Assembly (NCBI GenBank): GCA_029448655.1
Contig: JACCLO010000010.1
Location: 1,054,001-1,118,000 of the forward strand
Reading direction: 5' to 3'
Length of the DNA stretch: 64,000 bases
Source of the DNA: Wolfiporia cocos
Taxonomy: Eukaryota; Basidiomycota; Agaricomycetes; Polyporales; Phaeolaceae
Part shown: in pieces, positions 11,865 to 24,617 of the stretch
Numbering within the stretch: position 1 is the first letter of the stretch
Layout: each line of letters begins with the position of its first letter
The notes under the pieces: model-generated
Database searches by the model: none
What the model saw: the letters and a program-made list of their open reading frames with translations, nothing else
What the model was told of the DNA's origin: nothing
Made by a program: the position numbers and the translations under genes

Positions 11865-13035
11865 AAGTTTGAAGCTTGAGCTAATGCTGGTCAATCTGAA
11901 AACGCCGCAGGCTTCGATAATATTGACTTTGGTCAGCGCGCGAGGTATGTCTTCGCATCGTAATGGAGTAGTATCGTAATACTACTGTGATCGTATGCAA
12001 TAATATATATCGGTGCATCGACGCGCCATCCAAGTAATCGATCTAGCACATGCACTCACGTCATTCATGAACACGCATCGAAGAGTGTATGTTAAGAAAA
12101 TAGGCGCTCGGCCGAGATACTGACACCCGGAATAGCGAGTATGTTGCGGGGTATGCACGGTTCGTCGTACAGGGAGGTGGCGAACGCGATTATGAGTCAA
12201 ATTGCAATATATAAAGACAAATATTTGCAGAAATAATGCGGGACTCACTCACCTTCCACAAATCGATGCACTGACTTTATCCTCGTAAGGGCACATGCCA
12301 GAAATATAGATCTCAGGTTCCAATCTTGAAACGAAGATACAATTCGATGCCTCAGAAACATCAGAAGTGCTGGGGCAAGTTAATATCCGAAACCCTCTTG
12401 TCTGCATCAACCAAAATTTGTTCCAAAGCACTTTAGTTCAACGGCGTTACTGGTGCTGACAGAGATTATTGCATGCTATTCACTCCATTTCCATCTTCTG
12501 AAAGGCTCGGACAATATATAGCGCACTGTGTCCAGCCACAGCATACATTGGTCTCAATCATAGCTACGGCGATGGGTGCAGAGCTTACGGGAGGGGGATG
12601 TTGTACGCTCATTCACTCGTTCAACCACAATAGGTTGAGCATGCCACACTACTTGCTTCGACTCGTTTCATCCGGATCAAACAGGCGGCATGATATGCAA
12701 AGGCATAGATAGGGTCTGATGAAATAATCAATGCACATTTCAATGATATCCGCCATCGGGTGCACGTTACAGTTTATGAAATAATACTTAACTTCTGCGA
12801 TTGAAGCGCTCCCTTCTTATCATGCCATCTTTGAAATTGTAGTATTGAGTGATGGATTACTGAATTTTATCATATCGCTTGGACGCTGCTGTGAGACATC
12901 ACTTCCAACCCCAATCATTTTGTTCGCCGATGACTGCTTCCTAGCCTTATGCATTCTTATCTGTGGGGCTCCTAGAGGTATATAACTTATACACTGCACT
13001 CAGCAGATGCACTCCCATCCCAAGGCTTGATCAGA
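11865..13035. other. Spacer, no supported gene
   Basis: This is unique sequence just inside the left arm. Short ORFs on both strands (for example 11,982-12,431 minus and 12,473-12,712 plus) show no recognisable motif. Confidence 0.5.
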
Positions 13036-14960
13036 ATGGTTATCAATCTCCATTTGAACAGTAGCATAGGAGTATCGTTCATTGGCGTCATGCTCGCAGT
13101 AATGTGCGTCTGGTCATAGATTTCACTCTATTCTTCTCCCATAATAAGGCGATACTGAAAAACAGGTTAAATGGATTTTCTATTGCGCAGACGATGTACT
13201 ACTATCTCAATTACCCTGATGATGGGAAAGCATTGAAGGGCTTTGTGCGTTGCTCAGTCACTTTCTTACATTTCCATCAATGACCTCAAAGCACAGGTCG
13301 CGTTTCTATGGTATGTACACCACAGAGGTGATGTCATGAACACATTAATGCATTGGTACAGGGTCCTAGACACCGTGAGGACAGCATTTGATCTCAAGGT
13401 AGGTGATGATCAGAGTATTCGGGTCCATGCATTTCATTAGCCCCTCAAGTATCTGTGGTTCGTTGTCGTGGCTGGTCATGCCGACATAGCTATTATTGAA
13501 AGTTTCTCTAAGTGAGTATATGCTCCTACCCATTGACATGCTAATACTCATTGAGATGTCAGCTCTACAACAGTATGCAGCTAATGGTATAATGTCTCAG
13601 TGTGTTGACTGACCCGTCAACAAGATTGAGTTTGCCTTAGCCGTATGTACTCCTATATTACTTTTTGCTCATACAGACGTGGCACGTGGTAGTAGTCAAT
13701 CACTGTACTCGCTGTACAACTGTGCGAGATAACATCCGGCCAATATTTGAACCTTGTTCACCACTGAAAGCCCTGTGAAACTAGGTATTTCGTCGATATA
13801 ATCTGGAAGTGTGAGTAGAGTGTGCTGAACGTGGACTGCACTGTCACCGCTGACCCGAAATAGTCATAGCACAAAAGCACTATCGGTATCCGGTAGTGCT
13901 ATCACTGGTACGCTTCCATTCCAAGACGATTCAGGTTGAATTCAGGTATATAGATAGCATTTTGCTTGACATCGTGTGGTAAGATATTATCTTAATGCCT
14001 TAAGATGCGGCTGATCCCGCTTGCTTATAGCTGGTGGACTTGGTCAGCTCCATGTGTATTCAATCACCTAGTCTCTCATCCCACTGCCTTTCTTGTAGCA
14101 TCTGTGTGGGAGTTGTATGCAGGGATCCTCTGATCCTTTCTAAGTGTACATATATCACCAGTACCAGGGGATCTGACGCCACACAAGCACTGCTAAATGC
14201 TAATGTTTGTGATTAGGTTCATTTGTCATCTTCCTTAATTAACTCTCCACAGTATACCGCCTGTATCCAGACAGTATCTGCAACAGTTGCCGACGTCTAC
14301 ATCGCCGTTGCAATGTCGTTGATATTGCACGAGAAAAGGACGGGATGGGCTCGGTAAGCGACTTGAGAATCTGACAATGCCTCGTATTTTACGGACGAAT
14401 CTCTAGGACAGGATCGTTGCTCACCAAGCTAGTGGTTATCGCGGTTCATCGAGGAATACTTGCAGCGTATGTCCTAATTCCGAGTTAATAGTATCTGATA
14501 TAACATTTTCACCTTTACAGCATCATACAACTGGGACATTTCATCTCGGTAAAAACCATAGTCTGGATTATGTCTGAGCATAATCCTCAAACTATCTTAG
14601 TTCGTCAGCACCTTACAGGATCTACCCTACGATCTATATTTCTCGCTGTTCCACTATCCTGGCACTAAGAGTGGGCATCCGGCATTCGTAGCTGACGGAA
14701 TACTCATACTCATGCTGATGTCATCACATAGTATACGTCAACTCGGTGCTCGCGGTGTATGTATATATTCGAGATCACGGCTCGCATACACGATTATAGA
14801 GCACGCATCATGCAGGTTGAACATACGCAACCATCTGCGACAAAGTCTGTCTCCAGCCCAGGGCGACACGGGAGCAGCCATTTCCTTTGATGAGTTCTTC
14901 CGGCGGACTCGTTCCCAAATCAGGTGCGGCTTAAGTAACATTGTTGTTCAAGCCATCTGA
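13036..14960 (+). CDS. DUF6534-like multi-pass membrane protein
   Basis: The gene is split into many small exons. Recognisable pieces in order are MVINLHLNSSIGVSFIGVML (probable start at 13,036), TMYYYLNYPDDGKALKGF, VLDTVRTAFDLK, WFVVVAGHADIAIIESFS, and IQTVSATVADVYIAVAMSL plus ILHEKRTGWAR. TGSLLTKLVVIAVHRGILAA, IIQLGHFIS, PYDLYFSLFHYPGTK and YVNSVLAVLNIRNHLRQ then lead to the stop at 14,960. This series matches the basidiomycete DUF6533/DUF6534 group of seven-helix proteins of unknown function. Splice sites GT-AG join the later exons in frame. The middle (about 13,550-14,270) was not fully resolved, so an internal lesion cannot be excluded. It is the only gene seen in the spacer. Confidence 0.65.
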
Positions 14961-15068
14961 CATATAGTTGCCTCTGTATCTCCTTAGAGAGCATGTAGTC
15001 ATACAATCACCTTCATCTCCACAGAGTGGAGCTATGATACCTATGGAAGCTGTGAAATAGCACTTCAG

Positions 15069-15924
15069 TATGACGTTCGGATTGTACATTTAATCAGCAA
15101 TATTAGAAATGCAGCGCTGCAAATATAAAATGCAGCGCTACAAATATTAAAAATGCGGAGCAATAATACTGAAATCTCAAGCAACAATATAGTACGCTGC
15201 GCAGCAATGTAAGAAAGCAGCACAGCAATAGTAGTAATACGACATAGCAATTATAGAAACATATACAACAATAAGGCTATAGATTTGGGCCGGAGATTGT
15301 AGTTGCGTTAGGTTTGGCAGTCGGAGTTTACATGTTCGCAACCGATGGTACTACAGCACAGTTTCTGAGTACTCCCCATTCGCTAGTCCTCCCACTGCGG
15401 GATTCTCTCCACTCGCACCAAGTCGTGGAAAAGAGTGAGGGTACCTTTTGCTTCTTCTTCTCTTGCTGTGATGATGAACCGGCACAATTGCCGATACGAG
15501 ACGGTCCCGCCACCGGTTGTGTAGCACTCAAGGTGAGTGAATATGGTACGACGGCCGGCGAAGGTAATTCAGGTAAAACATCATCCAGCACCCGGTCGGC
15601 TGGATAAAAGTTGAGTCCAGTCTGTTGTACAGGTTCGCAAAATTACGTTGTAGAGCTACAGCATTATCCCAATGCCACCAGCTTCCTGTCGCGCCAGTAA
15701 ACTCATTTCAAGCCCCGATCTATGGCCTCTCATAAGAAATTCAAAGTCCGTGCTATTGCTATTGCTGAGATAGCCTAGGGCTGAATATTGTTGTATATTG
15801 CTGCGCGGCGTTTCTATTATTGCTGCGTTGCTTTCTTATATTGTTGCGCAGCGTATTGTATTGCTGCGCCGCATTTTATATTTGCAGCGCTGCAAAAGAT
15901 TAAATGTACAATCCGAACGTCATA
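15069..15924. mobile_element. Terminal-inverted-repeat element (MITE-like)
   Basis: The ends are inverted copies: TATGACGTTCGGATTGTACA at 15,069 and its complement ending at 15,924. Inverted homology continues inward for about 220 bp on the left and 160 bp on the right. Both arms are built from degenerate short units around GCAGCGCTGC and GCAATAT. CTTCAG flanks both ends (15,063-15,068 and 15,925-15,930) and is a candidate 6 bp target-site duplication. The interior (about 15,290-15,765) has short ORFs on both strands but no transposase, so the element is probably non-autonomous. Confidence 0.75.
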
Positions 15925-15930
15925 CTTCAG

Positions 15931-18900
15931 TGGACTCAAGGCCATCTAGGTTTCTCTTGCCGTTCTGAATTGATGTATTTAGTGTTCTAGTAGTCTTTGG
16001 CACATCAGTAGTCTGTCAGATTTGCGATGGTATTGTCTTTTTCCTCATTTACTTCCCGTCTACTACGGCCTAACAAGCCAAGTCACTTGTCTCTTGCTAA
16101 CCTCGCTTCGATTGTTGTAACCCCTCAACCTCAAGCACTCTATCGGTAAGTATTACGTTCGTGTCACAGTCCTTGGCACAAACTCGCCCTTTGTCCTCAG
16201 TTCCAAAGCTATGATCTTGCTGTTGTACATATGGGTGATGATATACAATTTGGAAAGTTCATGATTACGTAGACTCCCCCCATCATAAATGGCCGCAATA
16301 AAACCGCCAGTCTAGCTGTGTCTAACCCTGTCTCAAGCTGTGTGGCTGTGATCCCATGCATGTGGATTAGGCCGAATGTGATTCCCAAAAGAAAACCAGA
16401 CAAGTTGCTCATGCATATGCAGTACACTGAGTAATTTCTGTCTGTACTGCTGCTGAAGGTGCAATGAGCGGCATATATATGATAATGGCAGAAGCGTGAC
16501 ATTGCATTGCCGCGGGCGCATTCGCAACGGCCCAAAACGCGTTGGAGATACGTCGAGGATCGTCAGAGACCTCATGATCTAACAGCAGCACAGTAGCTGA
16601 AATTAACTAATATGCGAGTGTATGAGCCATCAACATGACAGATAAGTCTCATGAAGAGCATGAACTTTGGCCGGCTGTGTGACTCGTTCTGAACTTCTGA
16701 CGGGCTGTCACGGAAACGTCTACGCACTCAAGGCTGCGATATGCTCAGGTCTGTGCTCATATATACGTCTTCGAGAGTACGTCTTTGAGGGTTAGCGGCT
16801 ATGCGCAACATGCCACCGGGTTTCACCATGATCGTGGCATGTGGCACGACCTGTATGTAGCACTTGATCGACATACGCCCACGCATCGACCACGATACGC
16901 ATATGATCACAGCATACTCAACCGCGCACAGCTTCCCGGTAGGTTCTGTCCTCGGCTCAACCCGCCTACACCGCGATCCGGTCCACGCCTCAGAGATGCA
17001 AGACGCTAGAAGCACACTTTCGGGTTCGAGCGTTCCTGGTGAGGTGAGGTGAGGTGAGATGCACCTCTCCGTACCGAGGACCAACGCTGCAACCGCGACG
17101 CGCGGGGACGTGCGGCGTGCACGACCGCACGCGGGAGAAGCGGCGCGTCCGGCCAGGCACAGCGACGCACATACGCGTCCCGACATGCAGCGAAGCCCGA
17201 GGCTCGAAGCCCGAAGCAGCGAAGCGGCAAAGTCGAAGGACAAGCGAAAGAACAAAGAAGACAAGGACAAAGATAGCACCGCGCCGCCGATCGACGCTAC
17301 CGTCCCGGCTAGCACGAGCACAAGCGGGCTTTCGAGATCCGCCGCGCGCGGGGCGGTGCTGGCGCCCGTATCGGGTTTTGGGTTTGGGGTGTTGGGTCTT
17401 TGTGTCGGGTGTTGGGTTTCAGGTTTTTTTTTTCGTGTGGGCGTTGGGTTGTGAGTTGGGCGTTGGGCGTTGGGTGTTGGGTGTAAAATGTCGAGCGCGG
17501 CGGAGAAGACGTCCAGCAGGAGAAACGCGATAGGCCTGGGCACGTGAGTGCAGCAATACGATCATCAATGGAACAAGCGCGACCGCCTCCGGCCGCCACC
17601 GTGCGCGGGGGCGTGGACAAGTCTCTTGTATATGCGTATGAGTGGACGTCTCTCGGTGCGCAGGAAGCGTCCTCACGGCCATGGCGGGATTGGACGACCG
17701 CCGACCACTGCGCTATGTATAGCACGGCCCGCAACGCAAGCAACGCGCGCGCACGAGCTCACGCGCCGCCGCGCGCGCTGGCCGAGAGAGGCGCTGCGTA
17801 CACACGTGCCCAGCGACCGCGCGAAGAGCGACCGCCGGCAACCCAGCAATACCCCGCCGCGGTGCGACCAGACCCGCGGCGGGGAAACCTCGGGCGGGCT
17901 CTAACGCCCGCGCGTGTGCGCGCACGCAGACAGGGCCCGGCGCGGGCTGGCATTGGACGGCGGGAGGCTGGCGGAGGCGGCGCGGTACAGACGGCGAGCC
18001 TCGTGCGCGCGACGGCTAGCCTCGTGCGCGCGGCGGGTCGCCCGTGGTGGCTGCGGGCCCCCGTCGCGGCCTGGGTTGGCAGCCGGGCGTATGAATGGGA
18101 AGCGCAGGTGCGCGCGGACAGGCTTGCTCGGGCCAGTCATGACATGTGACATGGCGGACGTTTTTGGTTTTGGTTTGGCTTTTAGGGAGCGGAGGACGGG
18201 GCCTGGGCCCGGGTCCGTACATAGGTGTACATAGGATGCGAGGATCAGGGGGTGGAGGGCGTGTTTGAGCGAGGGTGATTCGAGGGTGCTTACCGAGCAG
18301 TGCTCGGTAGCTTTGTGGCTCGGGCTCGGGTCAAGTCTGAACGGACTGTCAGCCTTGATGGATGTATTCCATCATTAATGCTGGGCAAAGTTTACGACAT
18401 TGTCGTGCCAGACACACTGAATGGTATCAGACGTTGCGGAGCGACGGCGGCGATGAACAGACTGAATCGTCCAGCACGCACCGGGAGGGTGGTGCGAGAG
18501 GCTGCGAGGCGAGGCTGTGCGCGAGCAGGTTGCGTCACGATGCGATCATCCTGCAGGGCAGGGACATGGGGCTAGCGCGAGATTGCATCGTGCAGCGGGG
18601 GCAGAGCGATCTCCTGTCCGGGGCGCCGGCTTGGCGTGCGGGGTTGAGGGCCCGACGTGGGGGACCGCGCGTTGCCTCGAGCGCGGTGCGCGGTGCGCGG
18701 GCGAAGACGGCCGCTTCCCGCAGCGTGCGCAGTGGGAACGGTGGAGCGGTGACGGGTGGGGCGCGGGACGTTGTTCGGTGCGATCTGTCGTCAAGGACGA
18801 ACGTGCAGCATGCACCGCGCGCGGCTGAACGTTGCGGTCGGGACGCGAAACGGCGAGCCAGGGCAGGTGCAGCGAAGACGCGGGTCGGAGCAGGAAGCCA

Positions 18901-19081
18901 GGGACAGGACTAGTGCTGCCGGCGGCTGTGTGACGGGAGGCGAGGAAGCAGCGGAGATTCTCTGCTTCCCTCCCACCGCGTTGTATTCCCGCTGTGAAGG
19001 GCGCTGCACGGGTTGTGCCCTCGCCGCCGTCGGGGCCCCGCCGTGCTCGCGCACGACGACGAGCAGCAGCGGCGCGGCGGG
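15931..19081. other. Spacer, low-complexity and GC-rich, no supported gene
   Basis: The first part is AT-rich with scattered short ORFs. From about 16,950 the sequence becomes strongly GC-rich and open frames overlap on all six frames, which is expected from composition alone. It holds a GGTGA repeat (about 17,038-17,057) and a GT-rich tract (17,384-17,490). No domain could be recognised. Confidence 0.5.
17384..17490 (+). repeat. GT-rich tract of TTGGG-type units
   Basis: Repeated GTTGGG, GTGTTGGG and GCGTTGGG units are interrupted by a run of T. The many GGG triplets could form a G-quadruplex on the plus strand. It is not the canonical fungal telomere unit TTAGGG. Confidence 0.6.
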
Positions 19082-19214
19082 CACGGCCACGTGACAGTCA
19101 TCTGACGCGTCATGGGGTGCCGCCATGCGCGACGCAGGACGGCATCAAAGGATATTCCAGGACAACGCGCGCCGGCGGATCCCATCCAAAAATATGCGTA
19201 CGGCATCCACGCGT

Positions 19215-19220
19215 TATATT
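19215..19220 (+). promoter_or_regulatory. Probable TATA box of the right GH3 gene
   Basis: TATATT, within TATATTAAG, lies about 80 bp before the ATG at 19,297, at the position equivalent to the TATA-like motif of the left copy. Confidence 0.45.
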
Positions 19221-19296
19221 AAGCCATTCTCCGAGCTTCGCCCGCTCCAGCGCTGCTCGACGCACTTTCCTCTCGTGCACGTCGTCCATACGCAGG

Positions 19297-22200
19297 ATGG
19301 CCCCATCTGCGAAGTTTGCCGCCCTCGCGGCACTCCTCGCTCTCGGCGTGCGCGCCGCGCCCTCCGCCGTGCCTATTCTTGAGAGCTCTGTGGTGCTGCC
19401 CAGCTCTGTGGTAGCCTCCAGTCCCGCGGTGCCAATTAGCTCGGCCGCGGCCTCCAGCGTAGCGGTGCCCGCCAGCTCTGCAGTGGCCTCCAGCCCCGCG
19501 GTGCCAATTAGCTCGGCCGTGCCCTCCAGCCCCGCGGTGCCAATTAGCTCGGCCGTGCCCTCCAGCCCCGCGGTCCCCGTCAGCTCGGCCGCCGTCTCCA
19601 GCCCGGCCGTGACCATCAGCTCCGCGGTGCCCTCGTCCGCGGTGCCTTCCTCCGTGGCATACTCATCCGTAGCATACTCATCCGCCGCATACTCATCTGC
19701 CGCATACTCATCCGCGGCACACTCGTCCGCAGCGCGCTCCTCTGCAGCACACTCATCCGCGCACACCTCCGCGCACACCTCCGCGGCGTCGAGCGCACAT
19801 GCGACCACCTCCGGCGGCGAGGTCGGCGAGGTCTCGGGCGTGTCCTACACCGTCTCGGGCACGTACACCGTGTACGGCGACCCGGTGCCGACGAACCCGC
19901 CCAGCCTCGCGCACTCGCCCACGAGCGGCGAGCCGCCGTACAACAGCGGGCTCGGCACCGAAGTCGGTGCGTCCCCCGCCTTTGCTTGCTCTCGCGCCGC
20001 CGCTGACGCCCGCTCGCCCGCCCGCACTTGATTCTCGACGCTGATGAACGCGAATGACCGCGCGCAGGCTGGCAGACGCTCTCGCTCTCCTCGTACGCGT
20101 TCACCCCGTACCCGACCGCGTCCGCCGTCGCAGAGTGGCCACACTACCCGCCCTTCAGCCCGCTGTACCCGCCCGCGGTGGAGAACGCGGGGAGCACGGT
20201 GACGCCCGACTTTGGCGCGGCGTGGGACGCGGCGTTCGCCAAGGCGTGGGCGTTCGTCGAGGGCCTCACCATCCCGCAGAAGGTCAACGTCACGACGGGC
20301 GTGTACTGGGAGCAGGGCCTCTGCGTCGGGAACATCGGCCCGATCACGGACGACTTCCAGGGGCTTTGCTTGCAGGTGCGCGCGCTCTCGTCCTTGTCTG
20401 CGTTGTGGTGTGGCGGCGGCTGAGACGCGCGCAGGACTCGCCGCTCGGCGTGCGCGACACGGACTACAACACCGCGTTCCCCGCGGGCATCACGGTCGCG
20501 TCGACGTTCAACCGGACCGCGATGCGCGCGCGCGGCATCGAGATGGGCGCGGAGTTCCGCGGGAAGGGCGCCAACGTCGCGCTCGGGCCGATGATGAACA
20601 TGGGGTGCGCTCCCCTCCCCCTTCCCTTGCGCGCGCACCGGAAGCTGACCCGCGCGCAGACGCGTCGCGCAGGCGGGCCGCAACTGGGAGGGCTTCGGGA
20701 CGGACCCGTTCCTGAGCAGCGAGGCCGCGTACGAGACCGTGCTCGGTCTGCAGAGCTCGGGCGTGCAGGCGTGCGCGAAGCACTACGTCGACTAGTGGGT
20801 CCTTTCGCGTATGGGGCGCAAGTGTGCGCTGACGCGCCCGCAGCGAGCAGGAGTACCACCGGACGCTCGAGTCGTCCGAGGTGGACGACCGCACGAACCA
20901 CGAGATCTACACGAAGCCGTTCCTCCGCTCGGTCATGGCCGGCGTCGCGAGCGTCATGTGCAGCTACAGTGCGTGCCCCTCCCCCCCGCCCGCGCGGACG
21001 CTGACTTGTGCCTTGTGCGGTTTGCGCTGTGTGCCGGGTAGACTTGATCAACGACACGTACGCGTGCGAGAACGACCGGACGCTGAACCAGATCCTCAAG
21101 GCCGAGTTTGGCTTCCGCGGATACGTCATGTCCGACTGGGGCGCGCAGATGAGCACGCTGAGCGCGATGGCCGGGCTTGATGTGCGTCGCGTCCTGCTCC
21201 TGCTTCCTGCGCGCGCGTGCTGACCGCCTCCCCATTTCTCGACCGCCAACCGCCCACCAACACCGACGACGCGATCGGCGATGTGCACATCAACACCCGC
21301 GACGCGATCGATCGTCGGTGCGATCTGCTCCCGCACTGCCCCCGGCGCGCGCGCGCAGATGTCCATGCCGGGCGACATCACGCTCGGCTCGTGGACGTCG
21401 TGGTGGGGCCCGAACCTGACCGCGTTCGTGGAGAACGGCACGATCCCGCTCGCGCGCCTCGACGACATGGCGACGCGCGTCATGGCCGGGTACTACCTCC
21501 TCGGGCAGGACCAGGGCTACCCGAACGGTGCGTGCGACCTCCAGCGCCAACGTCCGGCCGCGCGCTGACGCGCCGCGCAGTGTCGTTCAACGCGTTCGAC
21601 CCGTACGACGAGGTGCACAACCTGCACGTGAACGTGCAGGCGGACCACTACAAGCTCGTGCGCGAGATCGGGCGCGAGGGCGCGGTGCTGCTCAAGAACA
21701 CGAACGGCGCGCTCCCGCTGAGTGCGCCGCGCAACATCGCGCTCATCGGTGCGCCCCCTTGCATTCTCCATAGCATTAACCACTGACGACGACGTGATAT
21801 GGTAGGCTCTGATGCGGCAGTGGGCGCGGTCGGCCCGAACGGATACTCGGACCGCGGCGGCGACGACGGGCTGCTCGCGATGGGCTGGGGCTCCGGCACG
21901 GACAACTTCCCGTACCTCGTCTCCCCGCTCGAGGCGATCCAGGCGCGCGCGCGCGAGGACGGGTCGTCCGTCAGCAGCTGGCTGCTCGACTGGGACACGG
22001 CGGACGCCGCGACCGCGGCGTGGGGCTACGAGGTCGCGGTGAGCACTTGCGCGCGCGTTTTCGGTGGCTGGGGGAGATGCTGACGTGCGGCACAGCTCGT
22101 GTTCGTGAACGCGGACTCTGGCGAGGGGTACATCGAGGTGGACGGGAACTTTGGGGACAGGTGCGCGTGGTTATGTTGGGCGAGCGCTGGTGGTCGCTCA

Positions 22201-23174
22201 CGCGTGGCACAGGAACAACCTGACGCTCTGGCACAACGCGGACAACCTCGTGCAGGCCGTCGCCGCGGTGAACAACAACACGATCGTCGTCGCGCACTCG
22301 GTCGGCCCGTCGATCATCGAGCCGTGGATCGAGCACCCGAACGTCACCGCCGTACGCGTCTCCCTTGCATCGCAGAATTCGCATTGATTGATCGGGTTGA
22401 CGTGGGCTGCAGGTCGTCTGGGCGATGGTGCCCGGCCAGGAGGCGGGCAACTCGCTCGTCGACGTCCTCTACGGCGACTACAACCCGTCCGGCCGCCTGC
22501 CGTACACGATCGGCAAGCGCCTGGAGGACTACGGCGTGTACCTCACCGTCGGCGGCGAGGCGGACACGATCCTGAGCGTGCCGTACACCGAGGGCCTGTT
22601 CTACGACTACCGGCACTTTGACCAGGTGCGCCGCCCGCGCCCGCGCGCTGACTCCCGACGCTGACGCTGACCGCGCCGGCAGTACAACATCACGCCGCGG
22701 TTCGAGTTTGGGTACGGCCTGAGCTACACCACGTTCGAGTACTACGACCTGTACGTCGACGTGCTCCCGCCCGCGCCGGCGGACGCGACGGACGCGGCGC
22801 TGATGGCCGGGTGGGACGCGGGCGAGCCGACGCCGCAGGGCGAGGGCTCGTCGACCGCGTACTGGCTGCACGCGCCGCACGTGCAGGTCTCGTTCACGGT
22901 CGAGAACACGGGCGCGCTCGCGGGGACGGAGATCCCGCAGATGTACGTGCACTTCCCCGCGGACTCGGGCGAGCCGCCGAGCTGGCTCAAGGGCTTCGAC
23001 GCGATCTACCTCGAGCCCGGGGAGGCGCGGGAGGTGAGGTTCACGCTGCCGCGGTACGAGCTGAGCATTTGGAACGTGGACGCGCAGGGGTGGCAGCGCC
23101 CGCCGGGTGCGATCGCGCTCAGTGTTGGCGCGAGCAGCAGGGACTTTAGGCTCGGCGGGACGTTCCCGATCTGA
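19297..23174 (+). CDS. Secreted GH3 beta-glucosidase, right copy
   Basis: This is the sister of the 7,847-11,616 gene. The signal peptide ([15 protein letters not shown]) is followed by repeats of [10 protein letters not shown] type and then Y/H-SSAA pentapeptides. Catalytic landmarks are [26 protein letters not shown] (intron after the TA of the second Tyr codon, near 20,795), [14 protein letters not shown] with the nucleophile Asp codon at 21,134-21,136, and [31 protein letters not shown] and the fibronectin III-like end ...GGTFPI (stop at 23,174) follow. All exons stay open. Over the last 137 residues it differs from the left copy at about nine positions. Third positions are more GC-rich than in the left copy. 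It is likely secreted and active in cellulose or beta-glucan breakdown. Confidence 0.9.
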
Positions 23175-23988
23175 GCGATGGGTAGCGTGTGTGTTGCTTT
23201 AGAGTATACTGTCAGTGCATGTGAGAAATGTGGGTATGGCGTACAGGACTTGCGGAGATGACATATTGCAATTGATCGTTGATGAAGAGTCCGATGGATC
23301 CCGCCTTGATTGACGTAGAGTTTGTTCGAACATGCATATTGGTATGTGGCGACCAGTTCGAGTTAGTCTGGAGCAAGTTGAGGAACATTAACTTCGGGGT
23401 GGTCTGCAGGTGTTCGAGGCTGAGAAAGAAGGTTTTGATGCGGCCAGGTGACGTGACGCAGGGCACGCTTCGTGACTTGACGCGTCGGTGGCTCTCTCAC
23501 TATAATTCTCTTGGCGGATTGTGGTATACACCAAGTCATTATAATGGACATCAAAAGCTGGATGCTGCAACATATCAATCTGGGAATATGCGCAGAGGAT
23601 TACGCGATACGTTACACAAGGCTCCTTCCAAATGTGAACATAGCATCTTCCGTCCACAAACAGCACGCAAAATCAAGCGCTGCGGTCAAACTGGCCCATG
23701 TTCATCATGTATCAAGGGCTATCACAGACAGTCGGCGGTACGGACATGCGGACATGATACATCCATTGCATTCTGACCGACAATATCTGATACAACAGAA
23801 CTAAAACAAACATGCGGTCCAATTTGTTTCACGAGCGATATATGCAACTGTAGATGTGTCCAACAACATTGGCATCAAGAGATCATTACTATAGGCTTAT
23901 CGACGTGCGACTGCGCAGCGAATTATCATCCTGTTATGAACCCCACCCTTCTATGCCGCAAGCCACAACGCTCACCTATAATCTGTGA
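23175..23988. other. Intergenic, 3' flank of GH3
   Basis: No gene was recognised. It mirrors 6,999-7,846. Bases 23,185-23,390 also match 29,820-30,006 in the same orientation. Confidence 0.5.
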
Positions 23989-24617
23989 TTAGGAGCCGAC
24001 ATTCATGTCGTTTTGCTTGGCCCTCTTGCTAGATGAGGGACATACGACCGCCCCGTCCCCCACAGCGGAAGATGCGGTTTGGACGGTTTCCTGGTTCTTG
24101 TCTGCACTACTGTCTATTCCCTCATGCTGACGCTTCCCTGTGGTCTTTTCCTGGCTTCCCCTTAATGGACCAAGAGTAATACCCGTACGCCCCTTCTTCT
24201 TGTAGAACAGGCGAGGTCTTAATGAAATCGCCCTCTTTTTCGCAATCACCATGTTCCCAGACATTCCTGAGGACGACTACCGGCTCATCCTTGCGCACAT
24301 TGCCATTTTCGATCCTTTGTGCGGAAAAAAACGCGAGTGCATCGGCCATGCAAGTCGTTTACCGCAACGTCTGAGATGACTCCTGTCGTGCAAAAGTCGA
24401 ATGTTTTCTGGCTTGTATGTTCTGGCTGCATATATCGCAGTTGTAACGCGGCAGATGGAGGAGGCACTGCAACGCTAACCGTGTGTGTTCGGTTGAAGTG
24501 GAATCGTTGGTGCGGGAATGCGAGACAAAGGCTCTGGAGAGAGTCGGTGGCCAGCACTAAAACCCGAATACATATCGTGCTTGATCGATTACAAGAGGTT
24601 CGCGCTGGACCATCCAC
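23989..24617 (-). pseudogene. FunK1 kinase remnant, right copy
   Basis: Only the N-terminal part (TVSVAVPPPSAALQLRY, LHGRCTRVF) and the basic C-terminal tail (stop at 23,989) remain. The HGDLSSSN catalytic loop, LTDWEYAKR and PLHDLESL segments present in the left copy are gone, through an internal deletion joined at about 24,212-24,216. In addition the T run after CTRV has one more T than the left copy, which shifts the frame. It cannot encode a kinase. Confidence 0.7.

Noticed and set aside
17384..17490. TTGGG repeats as an internal telomere
   Set aside because: Fungal telomeres are normally TTAGGG; the units here vary in length and sequence.
16728..19080. Long overlapping ORFs in the GC-rich part of the spacer
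   Set aside because: High GC removes stop codons in all frames; the encoded sequences are Arg/Pro/Ala-rich with no domain or conserved frame.
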